64,000 bases of DNA from JAOUEA01 sp963821925. GTDB taxonomy: Bacteria > Actinomycetota > UBA4738 > HRBIN12. The stretch covers positions 434,001 to 498,000 of the forward strand of contig CAWGFO010000002.1 in the NCBI GenBank assembly GCA_963821925.1. Direction: 5' to 3'. The translations under genes were made by a program, and so were the position numbers. Below the pieces are notes generated by a model, which worked only from the letters and a program-made list of their open reading frames with translations, ran no database searches and had not been told where the DNA came from. Positions 36,903 through 46,101 of this stretch are shown piece after piece (the stretch's first letter is position 1; every line of letters begins with the position of its first letter).

Positions 36903-37367
36903 CTACAGCTCGGTCTGTGGTGGCGGCGCGGCCATCGTCTCCTCCGCCTTCAGGTAGAGGAACGAGAAGTACCCGAGCGCCGCGAGGAGGACGATGCCGA
37001 TCCATGCTCCGAGGCCCGGCTCGTTCGAGACCACGAGCAGGAACTTGATCAACCCGAACGCCACGACCGCGAACCCCAGATAGGCGGTGGCCTTCGACGG
37101 CGCGATCGGGAGCTGCATGCTCATGTTCGCGAGCTTGGAGATCTCGAAGAGGACGAGCACGATCAGCAGGATGCCCATCAGCAAGCCTGCCCAGCTGCCG
37201 TTCCCGCCCCACGCGCTCGCCGAGACGCAGAATCCCACCACGCAGACCTGCTGCCAGGCAAGAAAGCTGTCGATCAGCAGGAGGATGCCGACGATCAGGA
37301 TCCCCTTGGTGGCCATCGACATCGCGGCGATGTCGAAGCTCGGCTTCGATCCGCCCTGTGACTCCAT
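36903..37367 (-). CDS. Four-helix membrane protein of unknown function
   Basis: A 154-residue protein with four hydrophobic segments (ILIVGILLLIDSFLAW, LLMGILLIVLVLFEI, ATAYLGFAVVAFGLIKFLLVV, GAWIGIVLLAALGYFSFLYL) and polar ends. Two cysteines (QQVCVVGFCVSA) lie in the first loop. The start ATG has AAAGGGG about ten bases upstream. It diverges from purN. No family is recognised. Confidence 0.7.
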   Translation of the reverse strand: MESQGGSKPSFDIAAMSMATKGILIVGILLLIDSFLAWQQVCVVGFCVSASAWGGNGSWAGLLMGILLIVLVLFEISKLANMSMQLPIAPSKATAYLGFAVVAFGLIKFLLVVSNEPGLGAWIGIVLLAALGYFSFLYLKAEETMAAPPPQTEL

Positions 37368-37488
37368 TCGGATGCCCCTTTCTCACGCACCTGACACGTT
37401 GCACAGGCGACGACTGATTGAAGCAGGCTTCGGCCTCGGGTCAATCACCTACGGCAAGCGATGCCGGGGTGCCGCCGAGCGGTCGCGG

Positions 37489-37494
37489 TAGCAT
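37489..37494 (+). promoter_or_regulatory. Leaderless -10 element of purN
   Basis: TAGCAT, nine bases, then ATG at 37504. No ribosome-binding site is present. Confidence 0.45.
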
Positions 37495-37503
37495 GCCGCC
37501 CTC

Positions 37504-38118
37504 ATGGGGGCGCGGATCGCGGTGCTGGTGTCCGGCTCGGGCACGAACCTGCAGGCCCTCTTCGACGACGAGGCGATCGCTCCCCGTATCGCGGTGGTGC
37601 TGTCGGATCGCCCGGGCGTGGCCGCCCTGGACCGCGCCGCGCGCCACGACGTCGAGGCGATCGTGGTGGAGCCCTCGGCCTACCCCGACCGCGACATCTA
37701 CACCGACGCGGTGCGCGACGTGCTCGTCGAACGGTCGGTCGACACGGTGGTCTTCGCGGGCTTCATGCGGGTGCTGGGCGCATCCTTCTTCGAGGCGTTC
37801 CCGGATCGCGTGCTGAACGTGCACCCGGCGCTGCTTCCCTCGTTCCCGGGCGCGCACGCGGTGGCGGACGCGCTCGCATGGGGCGTGAGGGTCACCGGCG
37901 TCACCGTGCATCTGGTCGACGAGCAGGTCGACCACGGGCCGATCGTGCAGCAGGAGGCCATCGAGGTCCGCGACGGCGACACGTGGGAGACGTTGGAACC
38001 GCGCATCCATGCCGTGGAGCACCGCCTGTTGCCGGCCGCCGTCCGGGCATTGCTGGATGGGCGCGTGGTCGTGGAAGGTCGGAAGGTACGGATCATCGAA
38101 GGGGAGCGATCACGATGA
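37504..38118 (+). CDS. purN: Phosphoribosylglycinamide formyltransferase
   Basis: Transfers formyl from 10-formyl-THF to GAR in purine synthesis. The 204-residue protein has the N-terminal VLVSGSGTNLQALF phosphate loop and the catalytic NVHPALLPSFPGAH segment with its His. Its stop overlaps the purH start (ATGA). Length and motifs are standard for PurN. Confidence 0.96.
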   Translation: MGARIAVLVSGSGTNLQALFDDEAIAPRIAVVLSDRPGVAALDRAARHDVEAIVVEPSAYPDRDIYTDAVRDVLVERSVDTVVFAGFMRVLGASFFEAFPDRVLNVHPALLPSFPGAHAVADALAWGVRVTGVTVHLVDEQVDHGPIVQQEAIEVRDGDTWETLEPRIHAVEHRLLPAAVRALLDGRVVVEGRKVRIIEGERSR

Positions 38119-39686
38119 GCGACGCGACGACGCCCGTCCGACGGGCACTGCTGGCCGTCTACGACAAGACGGGGGTGGTGGCGTTCGCCGGCGAGCTCGT
38201 TGCCCGCGGGGTCGCGCTCGTGTCCAGCGGGGGCACCGCCGCGACGCTCCGCGAGGCCGGGTTGCCCGTCACCCCCGTGGAGGAGGTCACGGGCTCGCCC
38301 GAGATGCTCGGCGGCCGCGTGAAGACGCTCCACCCGGCGATCCACGGCGGGATCCTCGCCGACCGCCGCAAGCAGGACCACGTCGATCAGCTGGTCGAGC
38401 AGGGGATCGAGCCCTTCGATCTGGTCGTGGTGAACCTCTACCCGTTCCGCGAGACCGTCGCGCGCGGCGCGTCGTTCGAGGAGACGATCGAGCAGATCGA
38501 CATCGGGGGCCCGGCCATGGTGCGTGCGGCCGCGAAGAACCACGCGAACGTCGGGGTCGTGGTCGACCCCGGCCGGTACGACGCGATCGTGGCCGAGCTC
38601 GACGCCGAGGGTGGCCTGACCGCGGGGACCCGCCGTGCGCTCGCGGCCGCGGCCTACGCCCACACGGCCGCCTACGACGCGGCCGTCGCGGGCTGGTTCG
38701 CGCAGCAGGCGGCCGCCGCCGAGGCCGCGTCGGGCGACGAACCCGAGTCGCTCCCGGCGTTCGTCGGGCTCGCCTACGAGAAGGTCGGCGAGCTCCGCTA
38801 CGGCGAGAACCCGCATCAGCGAGGCGCCCTCTACCGGGAGTCGGGCTCGTCGGGCGTGTTCGGGGGCGCCAGCGTGCTCCAGGGCAAGGACATGTCGTTC
38901 AACAACTGGCTCGACGCGTACGCGGCCTACGAGCTCGTGGCCGCGATGCCGGAAGGCTCGGCGGTGATCGTTAAGCACAACAACCCGTGCGGCGCGGCCG
39001 CCCGCGGGACGCTCGCGGATTCGTACCGGGCGGCGTTCGAGTGCGACACGGTGAGCGCGTTCGGCGGGATCGTCGCCTTCCACGGCGAGGTCGACGTCGA
39101 CGCCGCTCAGGCGATGGCCGACGTCTTCACCGAGGTCGTGATCGCGCCGTCCTACACCGCGGGGGCGAGCGCGTCCTTCGGCGAGCGCCAGAACCTGCGG
39201 GTCGTCGCCGCGCCGATGCCCGGTGGGAGCGCACTCGACGTGCGGCCGATGCCCGGCGGGGCCCTCGTGCAGGACCGGGACCTCGTGACCGAGACGCGCG
39301 CCGACTGGAAGGTCGCTTCGAGCCGCGAGCCGTCCGCGCAGGAGTGGGCCGACCTGGAGCTCGCCTGGACGATCGCCTGGCGCGTGAAGTCGAACACGAT
39401 CGTGCTCGTGCGGAACGGGGCGACCGTGGGCGTGGGCGCCGGACAGATGTCGCGCGTGGACTCGTCGTGGATCGCGACGCGCAAGGCGGGGGAGCGGGCA
39501 CAGGGTGCCGTGGTCGCGAGCGACGCGTTCTTCCCGTTCCCCGACGCGCTCGAGGTAGCCGCGGATGCCGGCTGCACCGCCGTGATCCACCCCGGCGGTT
39601 CGAAGGGCGACGAGGACGTCCTCGCGTCGGCCGAGGCCCGCGGGATGGCCGTCGTCCTCACCGGGCGTCGCCACTTCCGGCACTGA
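38115..39686 (+). CDS. purH: Bifunctional AICAR transformylase/IMP cyclohydrolase
   Basis: Catalyses the last two steps to IMP. The 523-residue protein has an N-terminal MGS-like cyclohydrolase domain (ALLAVYDKTGVVAFA, GGRVKTLHPAIHGGIL) and a C-terminal transformylase domain with KHNNPCGAA and IHPGGSKGDEDV. It is translationally coupled to purN by an ATGA overlap. folD follows 46 bp later, supplying the folate cofactors used here. Confidence 0.97.
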   Translation: MSDATTPVRRALLAVYDKTGVVAFAGELVARGVALVSSGGTAATLREAGLPVTPVEEVTGSPEMLGGRVKTLHPAIHGGILADRRKQDHVDQLVEQGIEPFDLVVVNLYPFRETVARGASFEETIEQIDIGGPAMVRAAAKNHANVGVVVDPGRYDAIVAELDAEGGLTAGTRRALAAAAYAHTAAYDAAVAGWFAQQAAAAEAASGDEPESLPAFVGLAYEKVGELRYGENPHQRGALYRESGSSGVFGGASVLQGKDMSFNNWLDAYAAYELVAAMPEGSAVIVKHNNPCGAAARGTLADSYRAAFECDTVSAFGGIVAFHGEVDVDAAQAMADVFTEVVIAPSYTAGASASFGERQNLRVVAAPMPGGSALDVRPMPGGALVQDRDLVTETRADWKVASSREPSAQEWADLELAWTIAWRVKSNTIVLVRNGATVGVGAGQMSRVDSSWIATRKAGERAQGAVVASDAFFPFPDALEVAADAGCTAVIHPGGSKGDEDVLASAEARGMAVVLTGRRHFRH

Positions 39687-39719
39687 CGGACACCTTGGTC
39701 GCCGCTCCGACCCCCGGGG

Positions 39720-39725
39720 TAGGAT
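39720..39725 (+). promoter_or_regulatory. Leaderless -10 element of folD
   Basis: TAGGAT, seven bases, then GTG at 39733. This gives folD-metF its own promoter after purNH. Confidence 0.5.
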
Positions 39726-39732
39726 TCGCCGC

Positions 39733-40599
39733 GTGACCGCCCGGACCCTCGATGGCAGAGCCGTCGCAGCCCAGATCCGCTCGGAAGTAGCCGAGCGGGT
39801 GCGCGCGCTCAGCGAGCGCGGCGTGACCCCGGGCCTTGCCGCCGTCCTCGTGGGCGACGACCAGGCCTCTCGCATCTACGTGGGTGCGAAGCACAAGGCG
39901 TGCGCCGACGTCGGGATCCGGTCGGAGCAGGTCGATCTGCCGTCCTACGTGACCGAGGGCGAGCTGATGGCCACGCTTCGGCGCCTGAACCGCGATCCCG
40001 AGATCCACGGGGTCATCGTGCAGCTCCCGCTGCCCGCACACCTGCGTGAGCTCGAGGTCCAGCGGACGGTCGCCCCCGAGAAGGACGTCGACGGGCTCCA
40101 TCCGTGGAACATCGGGATGATGCTGCGCAGCGAGCCGACGTTCCTTCCGGCCACGCCGTACGGCATCGTCGAGCTCCTGCTCCGCGAGGGGATCCCGCTC
40201 GAGGGCGCCGAGGTCTGCATCGTGGGCTACGGCGACCTGGTGGGAGCACCGCTCTCGATCATGCTCACGCAGGACTCGATCCGTGGGAACGCCACCGTCA
40301 CGAGCACCCACATCAAGACGAGGGATCTCAAGGCCCACACGCTGAACGCCGACATCCTCGTGGCCGCTGCCGGCGTTCCGCAGCTGATCGGCGGCGACAT
40401 GATCAAGCCCGGTGCCACGGTCGTGGACGTGGGGGTGCACCGCACCGCCGACGGGCTCGTCGGCGACGTGAAGTACGACGAGGCCGCCGCGGTCGCGGGC
40501 GCGATCACCCCCGTCCCGGGCGGAGTCGGTCCGATGACGGTCGCGATGCTCCTCGTGAACACGGTCGCCGCCGCGGAGCAGCAGGCGTTCGGCCGGTGA
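39733..40599 (+). CDS. folD: Methylenetetrahydrofolate dehydrogenase/cyclohydrolase
   Basis: Interconverts 5,10-methylene-THF and 10-formyl-THF, the formyl donor used by PurN and PurH. The 288-residue protein contains the catalytic lysine in YVGAKHKACAD, the QLPLPAHL motif, PCTPxG equivalent PATPYGIVELL and the C-terminal TPVPGGVGPMTVAML. PATP replaces the usual PCTP, so the common cysteine is Ala. The stop overlaps the metF-like GTG (GTGA). Confidence 0.95.
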   Translation: MTARTLDGRAVAAQIRSEVAERVRALSERGVTPGLAAVLVGDDQASRIYVGAKHKACADVGIRSEQVDLPSYVTEGELMATLRRLNRDPEIHGVIVQLPLPAHLRELEVQRTVAPEKDVDGLHPWNIGMMLRSEPTFLPATPYGIVELLLREGIPLEGAEVCIVGYGDLVGAPLSIMLTQDSIRGNATVTSTHIKTRDLKAHTLNADILVAAAGVPQLIGGDMIKPGATVVDVGVHRTADGLVGDVKYDEAAAVAGAITPVPGGVGPMTVAMLLVNTVAAAEQQAFGR

Positions 40600-41525
40600 C
40601 GGGCGAGGGGCGGCTCGCCTCCCTCCTCGCGGCGGGCGAGTTCTGCGTCACGGGCGAGATCGTGCCGCCGCGCGGAGGCGACGGCGCCGTCGTGACGGAC
40701 CACGCCCGGGCCCTGGTCGGCTCGATCGACGCCGCGAACGTCACCGACAACCCCACGGCGAACGCCCACATGTCGCCGGCGGCGGCCGCGGCGTTCGTCG
40801 CGCGCGCCGGGGTCGAGCCGACGCTGCAGCTCACGGTCCGCGACCGGAACCGGCTGGCGTTCACGTCCGAGCTCCTGGGCGGGTGGGCGCTGGGCGCGCG
40901 GAACGTGCTCTGCCTCTCCGGCGACCCGATCTCGCTCGGCGATCATCCCGATGCCGCGGCCGTGCAGGACCTCGACGTGCTCGACGCCGTGCGGCTGGCC
41001 AAGCGCCTGCGCGACGAGGGGCTGAACCTCGGGGGCAGCGAGGTCGCCGACCCACCCCGGTACCTGATCGGCGTGGCCGACATGCCCCTCGCGGATCCCT
41101 ACGATCCCACGCGGCTGGAACAGAAGCTCGACGCCGGCGCCGACGTGATCTGGACGCAGATCGCGTACGACGTGGAGGCGTTGGCGGCATGGGTGGACCT
41201 GGTCCGTGGGCGCGGCATCCTCGAGCGGGCCAACGTGCTGATCGGCATCGTGCCCCTTCGGACGGCGAAGGGCGCGCGGTTCATGGCCGAGAAGCTGCCG
41301 GGCGTGCGCGTGCCTCTGGAGACGATCGCCGAGCTGGAGGAAGCGGGCGACGACGCGGCCGAGGTGGGCCTGCGGCTCACGATCGACGTGATCGAGGGCC
41401 TGAAGGGGATCGAGGGTGTGGCGGGGGTCCACCTGATGGGCATGGGTCACGACGACGCGGTGCGCGCGGTGGTCGAGGGCGCGGGTCTCTTTCCGCGTCC
41501 GACGGGGGCGCTTTCGGGGCCCTAA
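40596..41525 (+). CDS. metF: Methylenetetrahydrofolate reductase family protein
   Basis: A 309-residue TIM-barrel protein that would reduce 5,10-methylene-THF to 5-methyl-THF for methionine synthesis. Family features are the N-terminal FCVTGEIVPPRG, the NVTDNPTANAHMS segment, LCLSGDP, and the acid-rich DVIWTQIAYD. It is shorter in some loops than enterobacterial MetF, like many actinobacterial versions. GTG at 40596 overlaps the folD stop, so the two are co-translated. A modest hairpin follows. Confidence 0.88.
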   Translation: MTGEGRLASLLAAGEFCVTGEIVPPRGGDGAVVTDHARALVGSIDAANVTDNPTANAHMSPAAAAAFVARAGVEPTLQLTVRDRNRLAFTSELLGGWALGARNVLCLSGDPISLGDHPDAAAVQDLDVLDAVRLAKRLRDEGLNLGGSEVADPPRYLIGVADMPLADPYDPTRLEQKLDAGADVIWTQIAYDVEALAAWVDLVRGRGILERANVLIGIVPLRTAKGARFMAEKLPGVRVPLETIAELEEAGDDAAEVGLRLTIDVIEGLKGIEGVAGVHLMGMGHDDAVRAVVEGAGLFPRPTGALSGP

Positions 41526-41552
41526 GTCGTCGCGTCGCGTTCGTGTGTCGAA

Positions 41553-41579
41553 CCCCGCGGAGTGGTTCCCTATGCGGGG
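41553..41579 (+). terminator. Possible terminator after metF
   Basis: CCCCGC (41553-41558) pairs with GCGGGG (41574-41579) across a 15-nt loop. It lies between the metF stop and the leaderless promoter of the next gene. The stem is short, so the call is weak. Confidence 0.35.
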
Positions 41580-41602
41580 ATCCGGTCGGTAGGGTTCCCG
41601 CC

Positions 41603-42577
41603 ATGGCATCGGAACCCGCTCGGCGGATGCGCCCGGTTGGCCTCCTGATCGTGATCGCGGGGGCGGCGACGATGGCCGTCGCCGCGTTCGTCCCTGTGAC
41701 GTTCGGCCCTGAGAGCCTATTCAGGGACGTCCATCGCCAGTACTTCGTGTTCGACGACGCCGTCCAGTACGCGGGAGCGATCCTGCTCTCATCCGGGATC
41801 GCAATCGCCGCCGTCTCGGGATTGGCTCACCCAGGGTCGAGGTCCGCTCGGCGGTTCGTCATCGCGGCGGGCATCGTGGCCATCGCCGCGTGGATCGTGA
41901 TGGCCGCGTTCGTCTTCCAACTGAGCCTGACCGCGGGTCGACCCTTCCAACCGTTCCAGTTCCAGCCGTTCCAGCTGGACCAACCCGCGGTCAAGTCGGC
42001 CTACGTTCGGGGGCTCGTCGCCCTGGCGGTTGGCGTGCTGGTCGTCGTCACCGGTGTCATCGTGGCTCGGCCCCGGTCGCCCGTCACCGAACCCGACCCG
42101 CCCGGGTCTCCGTCCGGCGCCGTGCTTGGCTTCATCGGGGGGGTGATCCTCATCGTGGCCGACTTCGCGGTGCTCGCTCTGTGGGCAGAGGCGTGGCAGT
42201 GGAACGGCCAGCGCCCCTACATGACGAAGGTGGCCTGGACCTTCTGGGAGCATCGGCTCGTGCACCTGGGGGCGCTCCTGCCGGGGGTCGCGGTCACCAC
42301 AGTGGCGTTGTGGGCGCTGGCCTCGCCGGGCTCGCGTCGCGCCCCGCAATGGTTCCTCGTCGTCACTAGCACGGTCGCAGCCGGCATCGTGGTGGCGACC
42401 GTGGTGTCCCTGAGCCGCTCTGGGTCTCCTGGCTGGACGGCCTTCGTGCTCCGGTTGGCGGCGGTCGAAGGCGTCGGCGCCCTGCTCGCGCTCGTGGGCG
42501 CGATCGCCCTCAGCCGCGGTCCTCGATCGGCACCCAGACCTGGTCGCGTGGCCCCACGTACTCGCTCCCCGGCCTGA
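41603..42577 (+). CDS. Polytopic membrane protein of unknown function
   Basis: A 324-residue protein with about eight hydrophobic helices. TAGGGT lies seven bases before the ATG, indicating leaderless expression. Between helices 3 and 4 there is a short aromatic repeat, FQPFQFQPFQL, encoded by near-identical TTCCAGCCG-like units. The last 68 bases overlap the end of the convergent citrate synthase gene; the Arg/Pro-rich tail (RPGRVAPRTRSPA) is read from the complement of that gene, so the true end could be earlier if a frameshift is present. No family recognised. Confidence 0.65.
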   Translation: MASEPARRMRPVGLLIVIAGAATMAVAAFVPVTFGPESLFRDVHRQYFVFDDAVQYAGAILLSSGIAIAAVSGLAHPGSRSARRFVIAAGIVAIAAWIVMAAFVFQLSLTAGRPFQPFQFQPFQLDQPAVKSAYVRGLVALAVGVLVVVTGVIVARPRSPVTEPDPPGSPSGAVLGFIGGVILIVADFAVLALWAEAWQWNGQRPYMTKVAWTFWEHRLVHLGALLPGVAVTTVALWALASPGSRRAPQWFLVVTSTVAAGIVVATVVSLSRSGSPGWTAFVLRLAAVEGVGALLALVGAIALSRGPRSAPRPGRVAPRTRSPA

Positions 42578-43628
42578 TCACCTTGTTGTCGGCGTACTGC
42601 TCGCGCACGTGCGCGGTCCAGCCGGCCATCCGGGCGAGGGCGAACAACGGCGTCATCAGGTCGGTCGGGATCCCGAGCACGTGGTACACGGCGGCCGCGT
42701 ACAGGTCGACGTTCGGCCAGAGCTGCTTCTGTTCGTAGACCGTCGCCTGGAGCGCCTCGAAGATGTCGGCCCACACGATGTCGTCGTGACGCTCGCCGAC
42801 CTCGCGGGCCAGCCGCTTCAGCACGGTCGCGCGCGGGTCCATCGTGCGGTAGACGGCGTGGCCGAAGCCCATCACCTTCTCGTGCCGGGCGAGGCGGTCG
42901 GCGACGTACTCAGCCGCCCGGTCGGGCGAGCCGATCTCCTCGGCCATCTTCATCGACTCCTCGTTCGCGCCGCCGTGGAGCGGTCCCTTCAGCGCGCCGA
43001 TCGCACCCGTGATCGCGCTGAACATGTCGGAGAGGGTCGAGGCGATGATCCGCGCCGTGAACGTCGAGGCGTTCATCGTGTGATCGGCGTAGAGCGTGAA
43101 CGTGGAGTCCAGCGCCATCGCGTCCTCGACGTCGGGCTCCTCGCCCGAGAGCATCCACAGGAAGTTCGCCGCGTGCGGGAGCTTCGGGTTCGGCGGGACG
43201 ATCTCCTGGCCGGTGCGCAGCCGGTGGTAGGTGGCGATGAAGGTCGGCGTCTCGGCCACGAGGCGCATCGCCTTGCGGTACTCGGCCGCGGGGGAGTCGT
43301 CCCAGCCGTCGGGGTCGTACGTCGAGGCTGCCGAGATCGAGGTCCGCAGCATCGACATCGGTGAGGCCTGCTGTGCGAGGGTCGCCATCAGGTCGCTCAT
43401 GAACGGGCTCAGCTCGCGCTCGGGCGTGAGGAACTCGTTCAACTCGTCGAGCTCGTCCTGGGTCGGCAGCGCGCCGTGATGCAGGAGGTACACGACCTCC
43501 TCGAACGTGGCGTGCTCGGCGAGGTCGACGATGTCGTAGCCGACGTACCAGAGCTTGCCCTGCTCACCGTCGATATCGGAGATCTTCGTCTGTGCGGCGA
43601 CGATCTCGCGGAGCCCCTTCTCGGTCAC
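42510..43628 (-). CDS. gltA: Citrate synthase family protein
   Basis: Condenses oxaloacetate with acetyl-CoA (or propionyl-CoA in methylcitrate synthases). The 372-residue protein has the first catalytic His in DHTMNASTF, the second region LKGPLHGGANE, and GFGHAVYRTMDPRA. The acidic catalytic residue region (NVDLYAAAVYHVLGIP) is in its usual place. The GTG start at 43628 has AACAGGAC upstream. Length fits type II/short citrate synthases of Gram-positives and archaea. Given the mutase and carboxylase genes nearby, methylcitrate synthase activity cannot be excluded. It is divergent from isocitrate dehydrogenase. Confidence 0.93.
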   Translation of the reverse strand: MTEKGLREIVAAQTKISDIDGEQGKLWYVGYDIVDLAEHATFEEVVYLLHHGALPTQDELDELNEFLTPERELSPFMSDLMATLAQQASPMSMLRTSISAASTYDPDGWDDSPAAEYRKAMRLVAETPTFIATYHRLRTGQEIVPPNPKLPHAANFLWMLSGEEPDVEDAMALDSTFTLYADHTMNASTFTARIIASTLSDMFSAITGAIGALKGPLHGGANEESMKMAEEIGSPDRAAEYVADRLARHEKVMGFGHAVYRTMDPRATVLKRLAREVGERHDDIVWADIFEALQATVYEQKQLWPNVDLYAAAVYHVLGIPTDLMTPLFALARMAGWTAHVREQYADNKVIRPGSEYVGPRDQVWVPIEDRG

Positions 43629-43666
43629 GTTGGCACGTCCTGTTCGGTCGGATGCGGGCGGGACCA

Positions 43667-43684
43667 CGGTGCCCGGAGGCACCG
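43667..43684 (-). other. Hairpin in the citrate synthase leader
   Basis: CGGTGCC and GGCACCG form a perfect 7-bp stem with a CGGA loop, about 40-56 bases upstream of the citrate synthase start, within the divergent region shared with isocitrate dehydrogenase. It could be an RNA structure or a dyad operator. Confidence 0.35.
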
Positions 43685-43768
43685 GGCGGCCCCGGCGGTA
43701 TCTGCCAGGATATCCCGCGGGCCGCGAACGGCCCAACCCGCCCACGACCCGCAGGTGAGAGGAACGAG

Positions 43769-44857
43769 TTGCCGTACCGCGTCACCCTGATCCCGGGCGA
43801 CGGGATCGGCCCCGAGGTGATCGAGGCCGCCCGCCGCACGATCGAGGCCACCGGCGTCGCGATCGAGTGGGACCGCCAGCCGATGGGCGGCACCGCCTTC
43901 TCGCGGACCGGCAGATCGCTTCCGGCACAGACCCTCGACGCGATCCGCGCGAGCCGCGTGGCGCTGAAGGGGCCGATCGAGACGCCCGTCACGAGCGGCC
44001 TCCGGAGCGCGAACCTCGAGCTCCGCAAGAGCCTCGATCTGTACGCGAACGTCCGACCGTGCCGCCTGTACCCGGGCGTGCCGAGCGTGTACGAGCAGGT
44101 CGACCTCGTCGTGGTCCGCGAGAACACCGAGGGCATGTACACGGGGTGGGAGTTCGAGATGGGCACCGACGAGGTGCGCCACCTGATGCGGTTCATCGAG
44201 GGGTCCACCGGCCGGCGGATCCGAGAGGACTCGGGCATCTCGATCAAGACGATCACCGAGCACGGCAGCGAGCGGATCGTGCGGTTCGCGTTCGAGTGGG
44301 CTACGCGGTTCGGCCGGCGGAAGGTCACCGCGAGCCACAAGGCGAACATCATGAAGTTCTCCGACGGGCTGTTCCTGGAGGTCGCCAGGACGGTCGCCGC
44401 CCGCTATCCCGAGATCGCGTTCGAGGACCGGATCATCGACGCCCTCTGCATGCAGATGATCCAGGCACCCGAGCGGTTCGACGTGCTCGTGATGGCGAAC
44501 CTCTACGGCGACGTCGCGGCGGAGCTCGGCGCGGGGCTGACGGGAGGCGTCGGCATGGCGCCGGGCGGCCACTTCGGCGGCGCGGGGGGCCTCGAGCTCG
44601 CGGTCTTCGAGGCGACGCACGGCGCGGCCCACGACCTCGCCGGCACGAACCAGGCGAACCCGATGGGCGTGATGCTGAGCGGCGCGATGCTGCTCCGCCA
44701 CCTCGGCGAGACCGACGCGGGGGACCGGCTCGAAGCCGCGGTGGCGGCGGTGCTCGCCGAAGGCGTGCACGTCACGCGCGACCTCCGCGGGCCCGGCGAC
44801 GACCGCCCCGGCGCGGGCACCTTCCAGGTCGCCGACGCCGTGATCGTGGCGTTGTAG
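43769..44857 (+). CDS. icd: NAD-dependent isocitrate dehydrogenase-type enzyme (copy 1)
   Basis: A 362-residue beta-decarboxylating dehydrogenase. LIPGDGIGPEV opens the protein; RSANLELR supplies the Ser and Asn that isocitrate dehydrogenases use to hold isocitrate (isopropylmalate enzymes differ). ATHGAAHDLAG carries acidic/hydrophobic residues where NADP enzymes have Lys-Tyr, implying NAD specificity. The start is a TTG at 43769, preceded by GAGAGGA. A second paralogue lies at 48293-49379. One of the pair may act on another malate derivative. malate dehydrogenase follows after a small gene. Confidence 0.88.
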   Translation: MPYRVTLIPGDGIGPEVIEAARRTIEATGVAIEWDRQPMGGTAFSRTGRSLPAQTLDAIRASRVALKGPIETPVTSGLRSANLELRKSLDLYANVRPCRLYPGVPSVYEQVDLVVVRENTEGMYTGWEFEMGTDEVRHLMRFIEGSTGRRIREDSGISIKTITEHGSERIVRFAFEWATRFGRRKVTASHKANIMKFSDGLFLEVARTVAARYPEIAFEDRIIDALCMQMIQAPERFDVLVMANLYGDVAAELGAGLTGGVGMAPGGHFGGAGGLELAVFEATHGAAHDLAGTNQANPMGVMLSGAMLLRHLGETDAGDRLEAAVAAVLAEGVHVTRDLRGPGDDRPGAGTFQVADAVIVAL

Positions 44858-44889
44858 GGCTCCTCCGGATCCGACGCTAGGCTGGCCCT

Positions 44890-45129
44890 ATGGCCTCGCG
44901 CGTACCCATCGAGGACCCGGACGAGCCGCGCACGGCGCGCCTGGTTCGCCATCCCGCCTTCCGGGCGCTGTTCATGGGGCTCGCGATGGTGGCCGCGGCC
45001 CTCGGGGCCCCGCTCAAGGTCGAGCCGCCGCCTCCCGGCCGGGTTCCGGTCGAGGTCGTGCGCGGCGAGGGCGACGACGACGAGGACGGCCGCGAGCCGT
45101 CCCCGGACCCCTCGGAGCCCGTTCGGTAG
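44890..45129 (+). CDS. Small membrane-anchored protein with acidic tail
   Basis: A 79-residue protein between icd and mdh. Residues 1-22 are charged, 23-42 form one hydrophobic helix (FRALFMGLAMVAAALGAPL), and the remainder is Pro-, Asp- and Glu-rich. TAGGCT lies six bases before the ATG, so it appears leaderless. No family recognised; the clean promoter and spacing support a real gene. Confidence 0.55.
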   Translation: MASRVPIEDPDEPRTARLVRHPAFRALFMGLAMVAAALGAPLKVEPPPPGRVPVEVVRGEGDDDEDGREPSPDPSEPVR

Positions 45130-45166
45130 CCTGAGGGGAGATCACCCTCACCGAAGGAGTCTCGTC

Positions 45167-46090
45167 ATGAAGGTCACCGTCGTCGGCAGCGGGTTCGTGG
45201 GCCAGACCACCGCGATGCGCATCCTCGAGAAGGGCCTCGGCGAGGTCGTCCTGATCGACATCATCGAGGGGAAGCCCCAGGGCCTCGCGCTCGACCTGAA
45301 GCAGGCCGCGCCCGTCGAGGGCTACGAGCCGGTCATCACCGGCACGAACGACTACGGCGACACGGCGGGTAGCGACATCGTCGTGATCACCGCCGGGTTC
45401 CCGCGCCAGCCCGGGATGAGCCGCATGGACCTGCTCGGCAAGAACGCCGCGATCATGACCTCGGTCGTCGATGCGGTGGTGCCCGGATCGCCGAACGCGA
45501 TCATCATCGTGGTCTCGAACCCCCTCGACGAGATGACCTTCCTCGCGGCCGAGAGGTCCGGCTTCCCGAAGGAGCGCGTGTTCGGGATGGCGGGTGTGCT
45601 CGACTCGGCGCGGCTGCGGTACTTCATCAGCGAGCTCACCGGGGTCTCCCCGACGAAGATCGACGCGATCACGCTCGGCTCGCACGGCGACGCGATGATC
45701 GCCCTGCCGCGCCACGCGACGGTCGACGGCAGGCCGCTGCCGGAGCTCGTCGACGAGGGGACGCTCGAGACGCTCTTCCAGCGCACGCGGGACGGTGGCG
45801 CCGAGATCGTCGGCCTCCTCAAGACCGGCTCGGCGTACTACGCGCCGAGCGCCTCGGTCGTCGCGATGGTCGAGGCGATCGCCACGGACTCGAAGACGGT
45901 TCTCCCGGTCTGCGCGTGGGCGACCGGCCAGTACGGGATCGACGACGTGTACGTCGGCGTGCCCGCACGGCTCGGCGCCAAGGGCGTCGAGGAGATCGTC
46001 GAGTTGGAGCTGAACGAGGACGAGCTCACGGCGCTCCGCGGGGCCGCCGAGGGTATCCGATCGAAGTGCGAGGACCTGGCGAAGCTGTAA
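45167..46090 (+). CDS. mdh: Malate dehydrogenase (NAD, LDH-like)
   Basis: Oxidises malate to oxaloacetate in the TCA cycle. The 307-residue protein has the Rossmann VVGSGFVGQTTA, the mobile-loop FPRQPGMSRMDLL with malate-specific Arg, VVSNPLDEMT, and the active-site LGSHGDAM histidine. AAGGAG lies nine bases before the ATG, with a TAGCCT element about 30 bp upstream, so this gene has a normal short leader unlike many neighbours. Confidence 0.96.
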   Translation: MKVTVVGSGFVGQTTAMRILEKGLGEVVLIDIIEGKPQGLALDLKQAAPVEGYEPVITGTNDYGDTAGSDIVVITAGFPRQPGMSRMDLLGKNAAIMTSVVDAVVPGSPNAIIIVVSNPLDEMTFLAAERSGFPKERVFGMAGVLDSARLRYFISELTGVSPTKIDAITLGSHGDAMIALPRHATVDGRPLPELVDEGTLETLFQRTRDGGAEIVGLLKTGSAYYAPSASVVAMVEAIATDSKTVLPVCAWATGQYGIDDVYVGVPARLGAKGVEEIVELELNEDELTALRGAAEGIRSKCEDLAKL

Positions 46091-46101
46091 GGCTCCAGCT
46101 C

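Noticed and set aside
42510..42577. Treating the 68-bp convergent overlap as a functional antisense element
   Set aside because: The overlap is simply the tail of the membrane-protein frame reading through the complement of citrate synthase. No promoter or structure supports regulation.
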